A DNA stretch of 64,000 nucleotides from Acidimicrobiales bacterium (GTDB taxonomy: Bacteria > Actinomycetota > Acidimicrobiia > Acidimicrobiales > Aldehydirespiratoraceae), in the NCBI GenBank assembly GCA_029263215.1, contig JAJCXY010000038.1:1-64000 (forward strand), in the 5' to 3' direction. The notes below the pieces were generated by a model. That model saw nothing but the letters and a program-made list of their open reading frames with translations, had not been told where the DNA came from and ran no database searches. Both the position numbers and the translations under genes were made by a program. Numbering within the stretch: position 1 is the stretch's first letter; the number at the start of each line of letters is the position of its first letter. Below, piece by piece: positions 29,205 through 39,671 of this stretch.

Positions 29205-30620
29205 ATGGATGAGCTCTCCCCACTGTTCCAGGACATCGAGTTTCACGAGCGATTTCGGGGCTACGACCCCGACGAGGTCGATGCCTACGTCGACCGCGTC
29301 GCCAAGGCCGCTGCACTCGTACAAGGACGACTGAGCGAGCTGCAGCAAAGGGCCGAGGCGGCCGAGGCCCGAGCAGCCGAAGGCGGTGGCTCCACTGAGA
29401 CCGAGGCGACCCTCACCCGCACCCTCATACTGGCCCAGCGCACCGCCGACGCTGCGGTGGCCGAGGCCAAAGAAGAGGCAGCGTTCATCGTGGCCGGCGC
29501 TGAGACGGAGGCCCAGGCCTCCCTGCGTGTTGCCCAGGCAGAAGCATCGGCCACCACCAAGGAGGCCGATGAGCACGCATCACGGGTGATGGCCGAAGCT
29601 GAAACCGATAAGCGTCGCATCCTCTCCGACGCTGAGGCCATGGCCATGGCTGCGGCATCGTCGGAGCGTGATCGCCTGGCTGCGGAGACAGCTGAGTTCG
29701 AACGGTATCGAGGCTTCCTCAACGACGACGTCGAGATTCTCGAGCGCCACCTGCTCGAACAACGCAACGTATTGGCCGCATCGATATCGATCCTCACCGA
29801 TCTGCTGGATCAACCCGAGTCGTTCCGGACCGTGCCTGCTCCGGCCACCAGTGGGATCCAACTCGACCTCATTGCCGACTCCTCACCGGCACCCGACCAA
29901 GCATCGATTACTGCTCCCGAGGAGATAGCGGTCGAGGAAGTGCCAACCGTCGACGAAGTGATCGAGATCGAGGAAGTGATCGCGGTCGACGAAGTGGCTG
30001 CCATCGTGGAAGAGGTTCCCATCGAAGCGTCGGTCGGCGCAGACGACGAAGCGACACTCGCACACGACGAAGCGATAGCCGAGGAAGTAGTGACGGAGGA
30101 AGATCTTCCGCTGGTGGAGGAAGTCCTGCCCGCGGTCAATCTCGTCGACGATGTGCACGAGGTCGACGAGATTGAGACTGCCTCCGACCTCGCCCCCGTC
30201 TCGGCTTGGGACGAGCCGGTGTTTGCCCCCGACTCGCTCATCGACCTCACGGTCGCACCGGTCGATTCGGGGTTCGACGGGGCACCCGATGGAGCCGGCG
30301 ACGAACCCGGTCCCGACCCCGAGTTGGTGCCATCGCCACCCCTCTTAATCACGGCCTCCGACCTCGACCCCGCAGAGGTGTCGGTGCCCACTGCCGCCGC
30401 AGTCGACCCCGGTCCCGTAACCGCGCCGATGCCGGCCCTCGATGAAGCATCGTTGTTCAGCGAGCCCGCTGCGCATGAGCAGGCCGATCCCTTCCTCGCC
30501 CAGCTTCGCGAAGCGGTTGCCGGTGACGACGAGGTCGTCCTCGGTGATGATGCGCTGTCGGCCTTCTTCGATCAGGACGAGGACGACGCAGAGAGATCCT
30601 GGTTCGGAAAGCGGCGCTGA
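29205..30620 (+). CDS. DivIVA-domain protein with long acidic C-terminal tail
   Basis: [27 protein letters not shown] DivIVA N-term, Ala/Glu coiled coil, about 250 aa Glu/Asp/Val/Pro-rich tail. Confidence 0.85.
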   Translation: MDELSPLFQDIEFHERFRGYDPDEVDAYVDRVAKAAALVQGRLSELQQRAEAAEARAAEGGGSTETEATLTRTLILAQRTADAAVAEAKEEAAFIVAGAETEAQASLRVAQAEASATTKEADEHASRVMAEAETDKRRILSDAEAMAMAAASSERDRLAAETAEFERYRGFLNDDVEILERHLLEQRNVLAASISILTDLLDQPESFRTVPAPATSGIQLDLIADSSPAPDQASITAPEEIAVEEVPTVDEVIEIEEVIAVDEVAAIVEEVPIEASVGADDEATLAHDEAIAEEVVTEEDLPLVEEVLPAVNLVDDVHEVDEIETASDLAPVSAWDEPVFAPDSLIDLTVAPVDSGFDGAPDGAGDEPGPDPELVPSPPLLITASDLDPAEVSVPTAAAVDPGPVTAPMPALDEASLFSEPAAHEQADPFLAQLREAVAGDDEVVLGDDALSAFFDQDEDDAERSWFGKRR

Positions 30621-30751
30621 ACCCTCGAGTCGCCAGTCGATTCGCCGAATCAGTATCAGACCCGGATTCGCGTCTTTCGGGTACAACACCCGTAAACTCC
30701 CCGGCCTAACCGGGGCCGTGTCCGGTTGCCGGACCGAGAGGACCTGCCGAA

Positions 30752-31402
<651 letters not shown>

Positions 31403-31416
31403 CTCCCGATAGGCCC

Positions 31417-32355
31417 ATGACCGACCGACTCGAGGAAGAGATTCCCGACGGGCTCGACGGCGAGCGGGTCGACCGAGCTGTCGCAATGCTCGCTGATCTC
31501 AGTCGCTCGGCGGTGGCCAAGCTGATCGGTTCGGGCGCCGTGTCGGTGAACGAGGCCGTGGTGGACAGTGCTTCTCGGCGTGTCGTGTCGGGCGACACTG
31601 TCACCGTCGAGCTACCTGAGCCCGTCGACCCGAGACTCACGCCTGATCCCGAGATCGAATTCGGGGTTGCCTACGAGGACGACTCGCTGGTGGTGATCGA
31701 CAAGCCCGCGGGCCTGGTGGTGCACCCGGGAGCCGGCCACGGCGAGGGCACCCTGGTGCATGGTCTTCTCCACCGGTATCCCGAGATCGCCGAGGTGGGC
31801 GAGCCCCATCGCCCCGGCATAGTCCACCGACTCGACCGCGGCACGTCGGGCCTGCTCGTGGTGGCGCGCACGGCGGCTGCTCACGCAGGCCTGGTGGAGC
31901 AGCTGGCAGCACATGAACCCCAGCGAATCTACCGAGCACTCGCCTGGGGGCATCCCGACAGCGATGCGGGCACGATCGATGCTCCGATCGGCCGGTCGGC
32001 CCGTCAGCCCACGCGAATGACCGTCACCGATCAGGGGCGGCGGGCCGTTACCCACTACGTCGTCGACGAGCGCTACGACCATCCCCGGCAGGTGGCCCTG
32101 CTCACGTGTCGCCTCGAAACGGGTCGCACCCACCAGATACGAGTGCATCTCAGGGCGATCGGGCATCCGGTGGTGGGCGATCGAGACTACGACGGTGGTC
32201 GCCCGGGCCTCGATCCCGGCCGGCCATTCCTGCATGCCGGAGAGCTGCGGTTCCGCCATCCGGTCAGCGGCGATCCGGTTGCTGCGGTCTCACCCTTGCC
32301 GGCCGATCTGGAGGAAACCCTGGCTGGGTGTGAGATAGGCGAAGACACCGCCTGA
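31417..32355 (+). CDS. RluD-family ribosomal large subunit pseudouridine synthase
   Basis: S4 region VDRAVAMLADLSRSAVAKLIGSGAVSVN; GIVHRLDRGTSGLLVVAR; RLETGRTHQIRVHLRAIGHPVVGD. Confidence 0.94.
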   Translation: MTDRLEEEIPDGLDGERVDRAVAMLADLSRSAVAKLIGSGAVSVNEAVVDSASRRVVSGDTVTVELPEPVDPRLTPDPEIEFGVAYEDDSLVVIDKPAGLVVHPGAGHGEGTLVHGLLHRYPEIAEVGEPHRPGIVHRLDRGTSGLLVVARTAAAHAGLVEQLAAHEPQRIYRALAWGHPDSDAGTIDAPIGRSARQPTRMTVTDQGRRAVTHYVVDERYDHPRQVALLTCRLETGRTHQIRVHLRAIGHPVVGDRDYDGGRPGLDPGRPFLHAGELRFRHPVSGDPVAAVSPLPADLEETLAGCEIGEDTA

Positions 32356-32362
32356 GGTGCAC

Positions 32363-32809
32363 TCAGGTGGAATCGACGGTCGGCCAGGGTCCTTGCCCGC
32401 GTGACATGCCGGCGATATCGGCCAGCGAGTAGGAGTCGAGGAATTCCCGCATGTGTGAGCCCGCCGCGCCCCAGATGGCCAGGAGCACACATTGACCCTC
32501 ATGGTCACACGCGCCATCGGTGTGAGGATCGCCGAAGTCGCCGGCGGTGATCGGCCCGTCGACCGCCCGCACGATCTCCGACAGCCGAATCTCGGCCGCT
32601 TCTCGGGCCAGTACGTAGCCGCCGCCCACCCCGCGTTTGGATCTGACGATCCCGGCACCCTTGAGGGCGAGGAGAATCTGTTCGAGATAGGGCTGCGGGA
32701 GTGCGGTGCGTTCGGCAATCTCCCTCACCGAAGTCGGCGTCTCCTCGGTGTGGAGCGCGAGTGAGAGAAGGGCGCGGGCCGCATAGTCGCCACGGGTGGA
32801 CACTCGCAT
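32363..32809 (-). CDS. Rrf2 family transcriptional regulator
   Basis: MRVSTRGDYAARALLSLALH, IAERTALPQPYLEQILLALKGAGIVRSKRGVGGGYVLAR; only two Cys (CDHEGQC). Confidence 0.93.
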   Translation of the reverse strand: MRVSTRGDYAARALLSLALHTEETPTSVREIAERTALPQPYLEQILLALKGAGIVRSKRGVGGGYVLAREAAEIRLSEIVRAVDGPITAGDFGDPHTDGACDHEGQCVLLAIWGAAGSHMREFLDSYSLADIAGMSRGQGPWPTVDST

Positions 32810-32881
32810 GAGCCGACTCTAGGGCGAAGTTGGCGTGACACCTGCCACCAGCTGAGGCGGGTGCTGGCTAGAGTCCCGATC

Positions 32882-33979
32882 ATGGGCCCTGTGCCGATCA
32901 CACCCAACTGGGGAGGAGGCTGTATAGCCGACCTCATGCCCGCTCTCCTCGATCCCCGCGCCGACGATCAGTTGTTGCCTGCGGAGGTGGTCGACGCGTC
33001 GTGTGTGGTCGTGCTTGTTCTCGACGGGCTCGGCTGGCTCCAACTCCAGGAGCGGGCGAGTCTCGCCCCCACGCTCAGCTCGATGGCGGGCGGCTCGATC
33101 ACCACCGTCGCGCCATCCACCACCGCGGCGGCGCTCACCTCGCTCACCACCGGCACAGCGCCCGGTGAGCACGGGATAGTGGGCTACCGCATCGACGTCG
33201 AGGGCGAGGCTCTCAACATGCTGGCCTGGCGCACCCCCCGTGGCGATGCCCGGGAGCGAATCGTTCCCGAGAAATTCCAGACGATTCCAGCCTTTCTCGG
33301 TGAGCGTCCGGTTGTGGTGCAGAACGGCGCATTCATGCGCACCCCGTTCACCCGAGCACACCTCGCCGATACCCGCCAGCACGGCTACTGGACCCTGCCG
33401 ACACTTCCGGTCCAGGTACGAAAGGCAGTGGCGGCGGGAGAGCCCTTCGTCTACGCCTACTACGACGGAATCGACAAGATCTCCCATGTCCACGGGTTCG
33501 GGGAGCACTACGATACCGAGCTCGCGGCCATCGATCGGCTCATCGCCGACCTGATGATGTTGCTCCCGCGGGGCACCGCTCTCGTGGTAACCGCAGATCA
33601 TGGGACCGTCGATTGCAGTTCGGGCGAGACGGGCCTTGATTCGTCGGTCAGCGCGATGATCGATCGCCAATCAGGCGAGGCACGGTTCCGTTGGCTGCAC
33701 GCCGAGTCCGGCTACGCCAAGGACCTACTAGCGGCCGCCACCGACAAGCACGGCGACCGAGCCTGGGTTCGGTCGGTCGAGCAGGTGCTCGACGAGTGCT
33801 GGTTCGGGTCCGAAGTTACCGATGTGGCGCGCTCGCGCCTCGGTGATGTCGCCCTCGTTGCACGCGACCACTGGTGGTTCGTGGATCCCGCCGAGTCCAA
33901 CCGCACTAAGCTCGTCGGTCGCCACGGATCCCTTACGCCCGAGGAAATGTTGGTGCCTCTCCTGTCTTTCCATTCTTGA
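32882..33979 (+). CDS. Alkaline phosphatase superfamily protein / type I phosphodiesterase-nucleotide pyrophosphatase
   Basis: VVLVLDGLGWLQLQ, TTVAPSTTAAALTSLTTGTAPGEHGIVGYR, YAYYDGIDKISHVHG, VVTADHGTVD. Confidence 0.88.
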   Translation: MGPVPITPNWGGGCIADLMPALLDPRADDQLLPAEVVDASCVVVLVLDGLGWLQLQERASLAPTLSSMAGGSITTVAPSTTAAALTSLTTGTAPGEHGIVGYRIDVEGEALNMLAWRTPRGDARERIVPEKFQTIPAFLGERPVVVQNGAFMRTPFTRAHLADTRQHGYWTLPTLPVQVRKAVAAGEPFVYAYYDGIDKISHVHGFGEHYDTELAAIDRLIADLMMLLPRGTALVVTADHGTVDCSSGETGLDSSVSAMIDRQSGEARFRWLHAESGYAKDLLAAATDKHGDRAWVRSVEQVLDECWFGSEVTDVARSRLGDVALVARDHWWFVDPAESNRTKLVGRHGSLTPEEMLVPLLSFHS

Positions 33980-34026
33980 AGACGATCATCCAGATCATCT
34001 CGATCATCCACCCATGAGGAACCCTG

Positions 34027-34542
34027 TTGACCAATCCCCCTGATAATGCGACCGACAGCGCCATCGAGCGACCGCCGGTAGAGGTGGTCGACGCGCCGGA
34101 CAGCGGCGACGATGTCGACGAGACGGTCGATCATCCCGCCAAGGTCATGCGGATCGGCACCATGATGAAGCAGCTCCTGGAGGAGTTGCGCTCCACCGAA
34201 CTCGACGAGCCCAGCCGTGAGCGTCTGCGCGACATATACGAGACGTCGGTCGAGGAGTTGGGGTCTGCTCTGTCTCCAGATTTGCGCGACGAGCTCGGCC
34301 GGCTCGCCTTGCCGTTCTCCGGAGGCGATACGCCGACGGCGCCTGAATTACAAATAGCAAAGGCCCAGCTCGTGGGCTGGCTGGAAGGACTCGTGCAGGG
34401 GATGCAGGCGATGTTGTTTGCCCAGCAGATGGCCGCCCAGCACCAGCTCGAAGCGATGCGAGGCCAGATCGGTCCTGGCAACCCGGGTCCGCCAACCGGC
34501 GAAGTGGTGGCCCCCGACGAGCGACCGGGCACCTATCTCTGA
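34027..34542 (+). CDS. bpa: Bacterial proteasome activator (Bpa/PafE family)
   Basis: KVMRIGTMMKQLLEELRSTELDEPSRERLRDIYETSVEELGSALSPDLRDELGRLALPF...AQLVGWLEGLVQGMQAMLFAQQMAAQHQLEAMR and C-terminal GTYL resemble the mycobacterial Bpa family (GQYL C-terminus); TTG start. Confidence 0.85.
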   Translation: MTNPPDNATDSAIERPPVEVVDAPDSGDDVDETVDHPAKVMRIGTMMKQLLEELRSTELDEPSRERLRDIYETSVEELGSALSPDLRDELGRLALPFSGGDTPTAPELQIAKAQLVGWLEGLVQGMQAMLFAQQMAAQHQLEAMRGQIGPGNPGPPTGEVVAPDERPGTYL

Positions 34543-34599
34543 ACTGCTCTGGACGAACCGTCGTCGAGCCGGGTATCTTCGAAATGACACCTGTGTGAT

Positions 34600-34630
34600 T
34601 TGTCCACACAGCGTCCACAGGCCATCCACA
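34600..34630 (+). promoter_or_regulatory. Cluster of three DnaA-box-like 9-mers upstream of dnaE
   Basis: TTGTCCACA (34600-34608), GCGTCCACA (34611-34619), CCATCCACA (34622-34630); 11-bp spacing. Confidence 0.5.
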
Positions 34631-34680
34631 AGCGCCCGTGGTCGGCAGTTTTCATTCCCAACAGAGCCTGAGGAAACCCC

Positions 34681-37600
34681 GTGGGGGACTCGTTCGCCCA
34701 TCTCCACGTCCACACCGAGTACTCGATGCTCGACGGTGCGTCGCGCGTCGATGAGGTGGTCGCGGCCGCGGCGAGCGACGGTCAGCCGGCCCTCGCCATA
34801 ACCGACCACGGCAACATGTACGGCGTTCTCGACTTCTACCGGGGCTGCAACGAGGTCGGGATCAAGCCGATCATCGGCACCGAGATCTATCTGGCCCACG
34901 AATCCCGGCACGAGCGCCCCAGCCGGAGGGGCCGCACCGACGACTCGGGGGGCGATACCGGCGGGGGGAGGAAGCTCTACTACCACGCGATCTTGATGGC
35001 AGAAAGCAATGTGGGCTACCGCAATCTCATCCAGATATCGAGCCGCGCCTTCCTCGAGGGCTTCCACTACAAGCCCCGCGCCGACTTCGAACTCATGGAA
35101 GAACACGCCAAAGGACTCATTGCCACTTCGGGTTGTCTGGGCGGACATGTCCTCCAGTCGCTACTGCAGGGCCAGGAGCAGGCGGCGCTCGAACATGCAG
35201 CCCGGTTTCAGGACATCTTCGGGCGCGACAATTTTTTCATCGAGCTACAGGACCAGGGGATTGCCGAACAGAGGCGCACCAACCCCCAGCTCCTCGAGAT
35301 CGCGAGGAAGATCCAGGCCCCGATCCTCGCCACCAACGACAGCCACTACACCCACCAGCACGACGCCGAAGCCCACGATGCTCTGCTGTGCGTACAGACC
35401 GGGTCGCTGCTGTCCGACACCGACCGCTTCAAGTTCCACGGCGACGGTCACTACCTGAAGAGTGCCGGCGAGATGCGGCGCCTGTTCAGCGAGGTTCCAG
35501 AAGCCTGCGACAACTCGCTCTGGATTGCTGAGCGAGCCGACGTCACGATCGAGTTCGGCAACCCCCAGCTTCCCGAGTTCCCCCTCCCCGACGGATTCAC
35601 CAGCGACACCGATTACCTCCGACACCTCACCTTGAAAGGAGCCGAATCGAGGTGGGGTGAGCAGCTTCCCGCGGCGGTTGTCGAACGTCTCGACTATGAG
35701 CTCGGTGTGATCGACAACATGGGGTTCTCGGCCTACTTCCTCATCACCTGGGACCTGATCAAGTACGCCCGCGACAGAGATATCCGAGTCGGCCCGGGCC
35801 GGGGGTCAGCGGCTGGGTGCGCGGTGGCCTACTGCTTGTGGATCACCGACCTCGACCCGATCAAATACGATCTCCTGTTCGAACGCTTCCTCAATCCATC
35901 GCGCCTGTCGATGCCCGACATCGACATGGACTTCGACACTCGGCACCGCGATGAGATGATCCGCTACGCGGCCGAGCGCTACGGCCGCGACAACGTCGCC
36001 CAGATCGTGACCTTCTCCCAGATCAAGGCTCGGGCTGCGGTGCGCGACGCCGCCAGGGTGCTGGGTTACCCCTACGCGGTTGGCGACAAGGTCGCCAAGG
36101 CCATGCCACCGCTCATCATGGGTCGCGACACCCCACTCAAATACTGTTTCGAGGAGCACCCGAAGTACGCAGATGGCTACAAGTCGGCGGGCGAACTGCG
36201 CGACATGGTTGCCTCCGACGGCGACATCGCCCGGGTGGTGGAGGTGGCCAAGGGCCTCGAAGGAATGCGTCGCCAGGACGGCATCCACGCCGCCGCGGTG
36301 GTGATCACCAACGAGCCCCTCACCGAGTACCTACCGATCCAGCGCAAGCCTGAGCAGGGCAAGACCATCGACGAGGCTCCGGTAGTCACCCAATACGAGA
36401 TGCACGGGGTGGAAGACCTCGGCCTGCTCAAGATGGATTTCCTCGGCCTGCGAAACCTCGACGTGATCTCCGACTGCCTCGAGTTGATCCAACACACCCG
36501 AGGCGAGGACGTCGACATCGATGCGGTGCCTCTCGACGACGCCAACACCTTCGAGCTGCTCGGGCGAGGCGACACCATAGGTGTGTTCCAACTCGAGTCG
36601 AGCCCGATGCGGGCCCTGATCCGCTCGCTGGCTCCCACCTCGTTCGATGATGTCGCGGCCCTGGTGGCCCTCTACCGGCCCGGTCCGATGGCGGCCAACA
36701 TGCACAACGACTACGCCGATCGCAAAAACGGCCGCAAGCCCGTGGAGTTCATCCATCCCGACGCCGAGGAGTTGCTCGGCGACACCTACGGGCTGATGAT
36801 CTATCAGGAGAGCGTCATGCGGATGGCGCAGAAGTTTGCGGGTTACTCCCTCGCCGAAGCCGATTCCCTCCGAAAGGCGATGGGCAAGAAGATCCGCGAG
36901 GCGATGGAGAAGGAGCGAGAGAAGTTCTGCGCGGGCGTCGTGGCCAACGGCTACGAGGACTCCCTAGCCGTGGAGATGTTCGAGATCATCGCCCAGTTCG
37001 CCGACTACGCGTTCAACAAGAGTCACTCCTACGGCTATGGCTACGTGGCGTACCAGATCGCCTACCTCAAGGCCAACTATCCCGTCGAGTATCTGTCGGC
37101 CCTTCTCACCAGCGTCAAGAGCAAGCTCGAATCAGCGGCGGTCTACCTCAACGAGTGTCGCCTCATGGGTATCGAGGTCGAGGTGCCTGACATCAACCGG
37201 TCGGCATCTGACTTCACCCCCGTTCCTGATCTCGACCCTGCTGCCGCATCGCCGGGCCACATCGTCTTCGGTCTTTCAGCGATACGAAACGTGGGCGGTG
37301 GATTCGTCGACAAGGTGATCGAGGCGCGCGATGCCGGAGGAGACTTCGAGTCGTTCGTCGACTTCGTTGAACGGGTCGACCTCGAGGCCCTCAACAAGCG
37401 AACCATCGAGTCACTCATAAAGGGGGGCGCGTTCGACTCTCTCGGCCATCCCCGCAAGGGACTGTTGCAGGTCTACGAACAGACAATCGACCTCACCGTC
37501 CAACGCCGTCGCGAACACGACATGGGGGTTCAGTCGCTGTTCGGCGCGCTCGAGGAGGGGCCCACGTTCGACGAGCGCCCCGCGGTGCCCGAAGTCGAGT

Positions 37601-38217
37601 TCGACAAGATGCCCAAGCTCGCCCACGAAAAGGAGATGCTCGGGCTGTACATCTCTGATCACCCGCTGCTCGGCTTCGAAGCTCATGTGCGGCGCAGGGC
37701 CGACTGCTCGGTGGCCGATCTCGCCGAAACTCCCGACGGCGCGATCGTGAAGGTGGGTGGAGTGATCACCAACCTCCAACGCAAGTGGACCCGCAAGGGA
37801 GATCTGATGGCTGTGTTCCAACTCGAAGACCTCGAGGGGTCGGTCGAGGTGATGGTGTTTCCCCGCACGATGCAAGAGCACGGGCCGAAGTTGGCCGACG
37901 ACACGATCGTGTTGCTCAGAGGACGCACCGAGAACGGCGACGATCTACCGAAACTTTTCGCTCAGGACATCGAGATCGTGGAAGACCTCTCCGACAACTC
38001 GCCGGTGCGGGTACGTCTTGCCCCCGAGCACCAACATCACGACCGGATCGCAGACCTCAAGTCGATCCTCTCCGCCCATCCCGGCGACTCGCCGGTGGAG
38101 CTTCACCTGAGCGAACGCCAGGTTTTGAGGCTTCCCGACGACTACGCCGTCGACAACGCAAACGGGGTCGTGGCCGAGCTGAGAGTGCTTCTCGGTCCAG
38201 ATTCCATCGTCGTCTGA
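34681..38217 (+). CDS. dnaE: DNA polymerase III alpha subunit (DnaE1)
   Basis: PHP HLHVHTEYSMLDGASRV; GPGRGSAAGCAVAYCLWITDLDPIKYDLLFERFLNPSRLSMPDIDMDF; NKSHSYGYGYVAYQIAYLKANYP; 1178 aa; GTG start. Confidence 0.97.
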   Translation: MGDSFAHLHVHTEYSMLDGASRVDEVVAAAASDGQPALAITDHGNMYGVLDFYRGCNEVGIKPIIGTEIYLAHESRHERPSRRGRTDDSGGDTGGGRKLYYHAILMAESNVGYRNLIQISSRAFLEGFHYKPRADFELMEEHAKGLIATSGCLGGHVLQSLLQGQEQAALEHAARFQDIFGRDNFFIELQDQGIAEQRRTNPQLLEIARKIQAPILATNDSHYTHQHDAEAHDALLCVQTGSLLSDTDRFKFHGDGHYLKSAGEMRRLFSEVPEACDNSLWIAERADVTIEFGNPQLPEFPLPDGFTSDTDYLRHLTLKGAESRWGEQLPAAVVERLDYELGVIDNMGFSAYFLITWDLIKYARDRDIRVGPGRGSAAGCAVAYCLWITDLDPIKYDLLFERFLNPSRLSMPDIDMDFDTRHRDEMIRYAAERYGRDNVAQIVTFSQIKARAAVRDAARVLGYPYAVGDKVAKAMPPLIMGRDTPLKYCFEEHPKYADGYKSAGELRDMVASDGDIARVVEVAKGLEGMRRQDGIHAAAVVITNEPLTEYLPIQRKPEQGKTIDEAPVVTQYEMHGVEDLGLLKMDFLGLRNLDVISDCLELIQHTRGEDVDIDAVPLDDANTFELLGRGDTIGVFQLESSPMRALIRSLAPTSFDDVAALVALYRPGPMAANMHNDYADRKNGRKPVEFIHPDAEELLGDTYGLMIYQESVMRMAQKFAGYSLAEADSLRKAMGKKIREAMEKEREKFCAGVVANGYEDSLAVEMFEIIAQFADYAFNKSHSYGYGYVAYQIAYLKANYPVEYLSALLTSVKSKLESAAVYLNECRLMGIEVEVPDINRSASDFTPVPDLDPAAASPGHIVFGLSAIRNVGGGFVDKVIEARDAGGDFESFVDFVERVDLEALNKRTIESLIKGGAFDSLGHPRKGLLQVYEQTIDLTVQRRREHDMGVQSLFGALEEGPTFDERPAVPEVEFDKMPKLAHEKEMLGLYISDHPLLGFEAHVRRRADCSVADLAETPDGAIVKVGGVITNLQRKWTRKGDLMAVFQLEDLEGSVEVMVFPRTMQEHGPKLADDTIVLLRGRTENGDDLPKLFAQDIEIVEDLSDNSPVRVRLAPEHQHHDRIADLKSILSAHPGDSPVELHLSERQVLRLPDDYAVDNANGVVAELRVLLGPDSIVV

Positions 38218-38259
38218 GCATCTGAGGTTGCGATTCGCGTCGAAACCCTGAAAACTGGT

Positions 38260-38967
38260 TTGGTCTTATTGGGCGAGTACGTGGGGATGTTGCAGCGCAT
38301 GGCGATCGAGGTTGAGACCAAGGACTGCACAGCCCTCAGTGATGCCGAGTTGGCCGAGATGGCCGATCTGTGCGCGGAGTCGCCCAATGCATTCGAAGTG
38401 GGCCTGTTGTCGAAGCAGGCTGAGGCATGGGTGCTCTGCACCGTCGCCAGCGAGGGTGGCAAAGTCCGTGGCTTCTCCTTTTGCACCCTCGAACGCATCG
38501 GGGGCACGCCCAGCGTTTTGATCGGGGCGGGTCACGTCTGTCGCAACACCAAGCGCGACACCGTACTGCGGGCGATCATGACCGATCAGATGAGGCGCTC
38601 GGTTCTGGCCTTCCCCGACGAGGACGTGCTGGTGGGTGCCCAGATCAACGACCCCGGTGCATTCGAGGCCTACAAGGCCCTCGACGACATCGTGCCTCGT
38701 CCCGACCACAAGGCATCGGGCGAGGAACGGGCTTGGGGACGTCGGCTCGCCAAGCGCTTTGGAATCGGCGCGAGCGTCTATGAAGACCGCGTGTTCACCG
38801 TTCGTGGCGACGGTAACCAGGCCGTCGTCTTCGATCACTGCAGCGGGAAGCCCGAGAAGATCTCGGCCGACGTTGCCGCCCAGTTCGACGATCTCGACAA
38901 GCCCAAGGGCGACACCCTTATCGCTTTCGGTTGGGCTATGGCCGAGGACCTCGAGAAGCTGCTCTGA
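38260..38967 (+). CDS. Hypothetical protein, possible GNAT-fold
   Basis: Single ORF with coding-like composition; true start may be ATG 38299 (MAIEVETKDC). Confidence 0.6.
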   Translation: MVLLGEYVGMLQRMAIEVETKDCTALSDAELAEMADLCAESPNAFEVGLLSKQAEAWVLCTVASEGGKVRGFSFCTLERIGGTPSVLIGAGHVCRNTKRDTVLRAIMTDQMRRSVLAFPDEDVLVGAQINDPGAFEAYKALDDIVPRPDHKASGEERAWGRRLAKRFGIGASVYEDRVFTVRGDGNQAVVFDHCSGKPEKISADVAAQFDDLDKPKGDTLIAFGWAMAEDLEKLL

Positions 38968-38990
38968 GTCGATCCCGCGGGAGCGGGTCG

Positions 38991-39623
38991 GTGACGGACA
39001 TTTCAGACCTAGCCCGCCGACGGCGGATGACGCGTGCTTTCACCGACGCGCCGGTGGCCGGCGATGTGATCGATCGGCTCCTCACACTCGCACGCCACGG
39101 CCCATCGGCGGGAAACACGGCCGCAATGGAGTTCCTCGTGCTCGAAGGGCCGGCCCAGACCGCCCGGTACTGGGACGTCACCCTTCCGGAGCCGCGTCGC
39201 TCCTCATTCCCCTGGCCCGAGCTTCTGAACGCTCCGGTGCTGGTCGTGCCATGGCTCGACCCCACGGCCTATGTGAGCCGCTACGCCGAAGGCGACAAGG
39301 CCCACACTGGCCTCGGGGCGGGTCCGGAGGCTTGGGCGGTGCCGTACTGGTTCGTCGACGGAGGAGCAGCCGCGATGCTGCTGCTCCTCGGTGTCGAGGC
39401 CGAAGGGCTCGGCGCCTTGCTCTTCGGTCTGTTCGATCACGAGGCCGCGGTGCGTGAGGAGTTCGCGGTGCCCGGTGATCTCCGGGCCCTCGGCGCGATC
39501 GCCATCGGTCACCCTGCACCTCATCGCCGATCGGGGTCGGCGAATCGTGAGCGTCCGACACTCGAGGCGATCGTGCACCGCGGCGCCTGGCAAGGCTCGA
39601 GGCGTGAGCGTGCGTCCCCATAG
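38991..39623 (+). CDS. Nitroreductase family protein
   Basis: LARRRRMTRAFTDAPVAGDVIDRLLTLARHGPSAGNTAAMEFLVL; GAAAMLLLLGVEAEGLGALLFGLF; GTG start. Confidence 0.85.
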   Translation: MTDISDLARRRRMTRAFTDAPVAGDVIDRLLTLARHGPSAGNTAAMEFLVLEGPAQTARYWDVTLPEPRRSSFPWPELLNAPVLVVPWLDPTAYVSRYAEGDKAHTGLGAGPEAWAVPYWFVDGGAAAMLLLLGVEAEGLGALLFGLFDHEAAVREEFAVPGDLRALGAIAIGHPAPHRRSGSANRERPTLEAIVHRGAWQGSRRERASP

Positions 39624-39671
39624 AGGCCTGACTACGGTGGGGCCTCGTTCCCCCACGAGCCGGAGAAGCCC

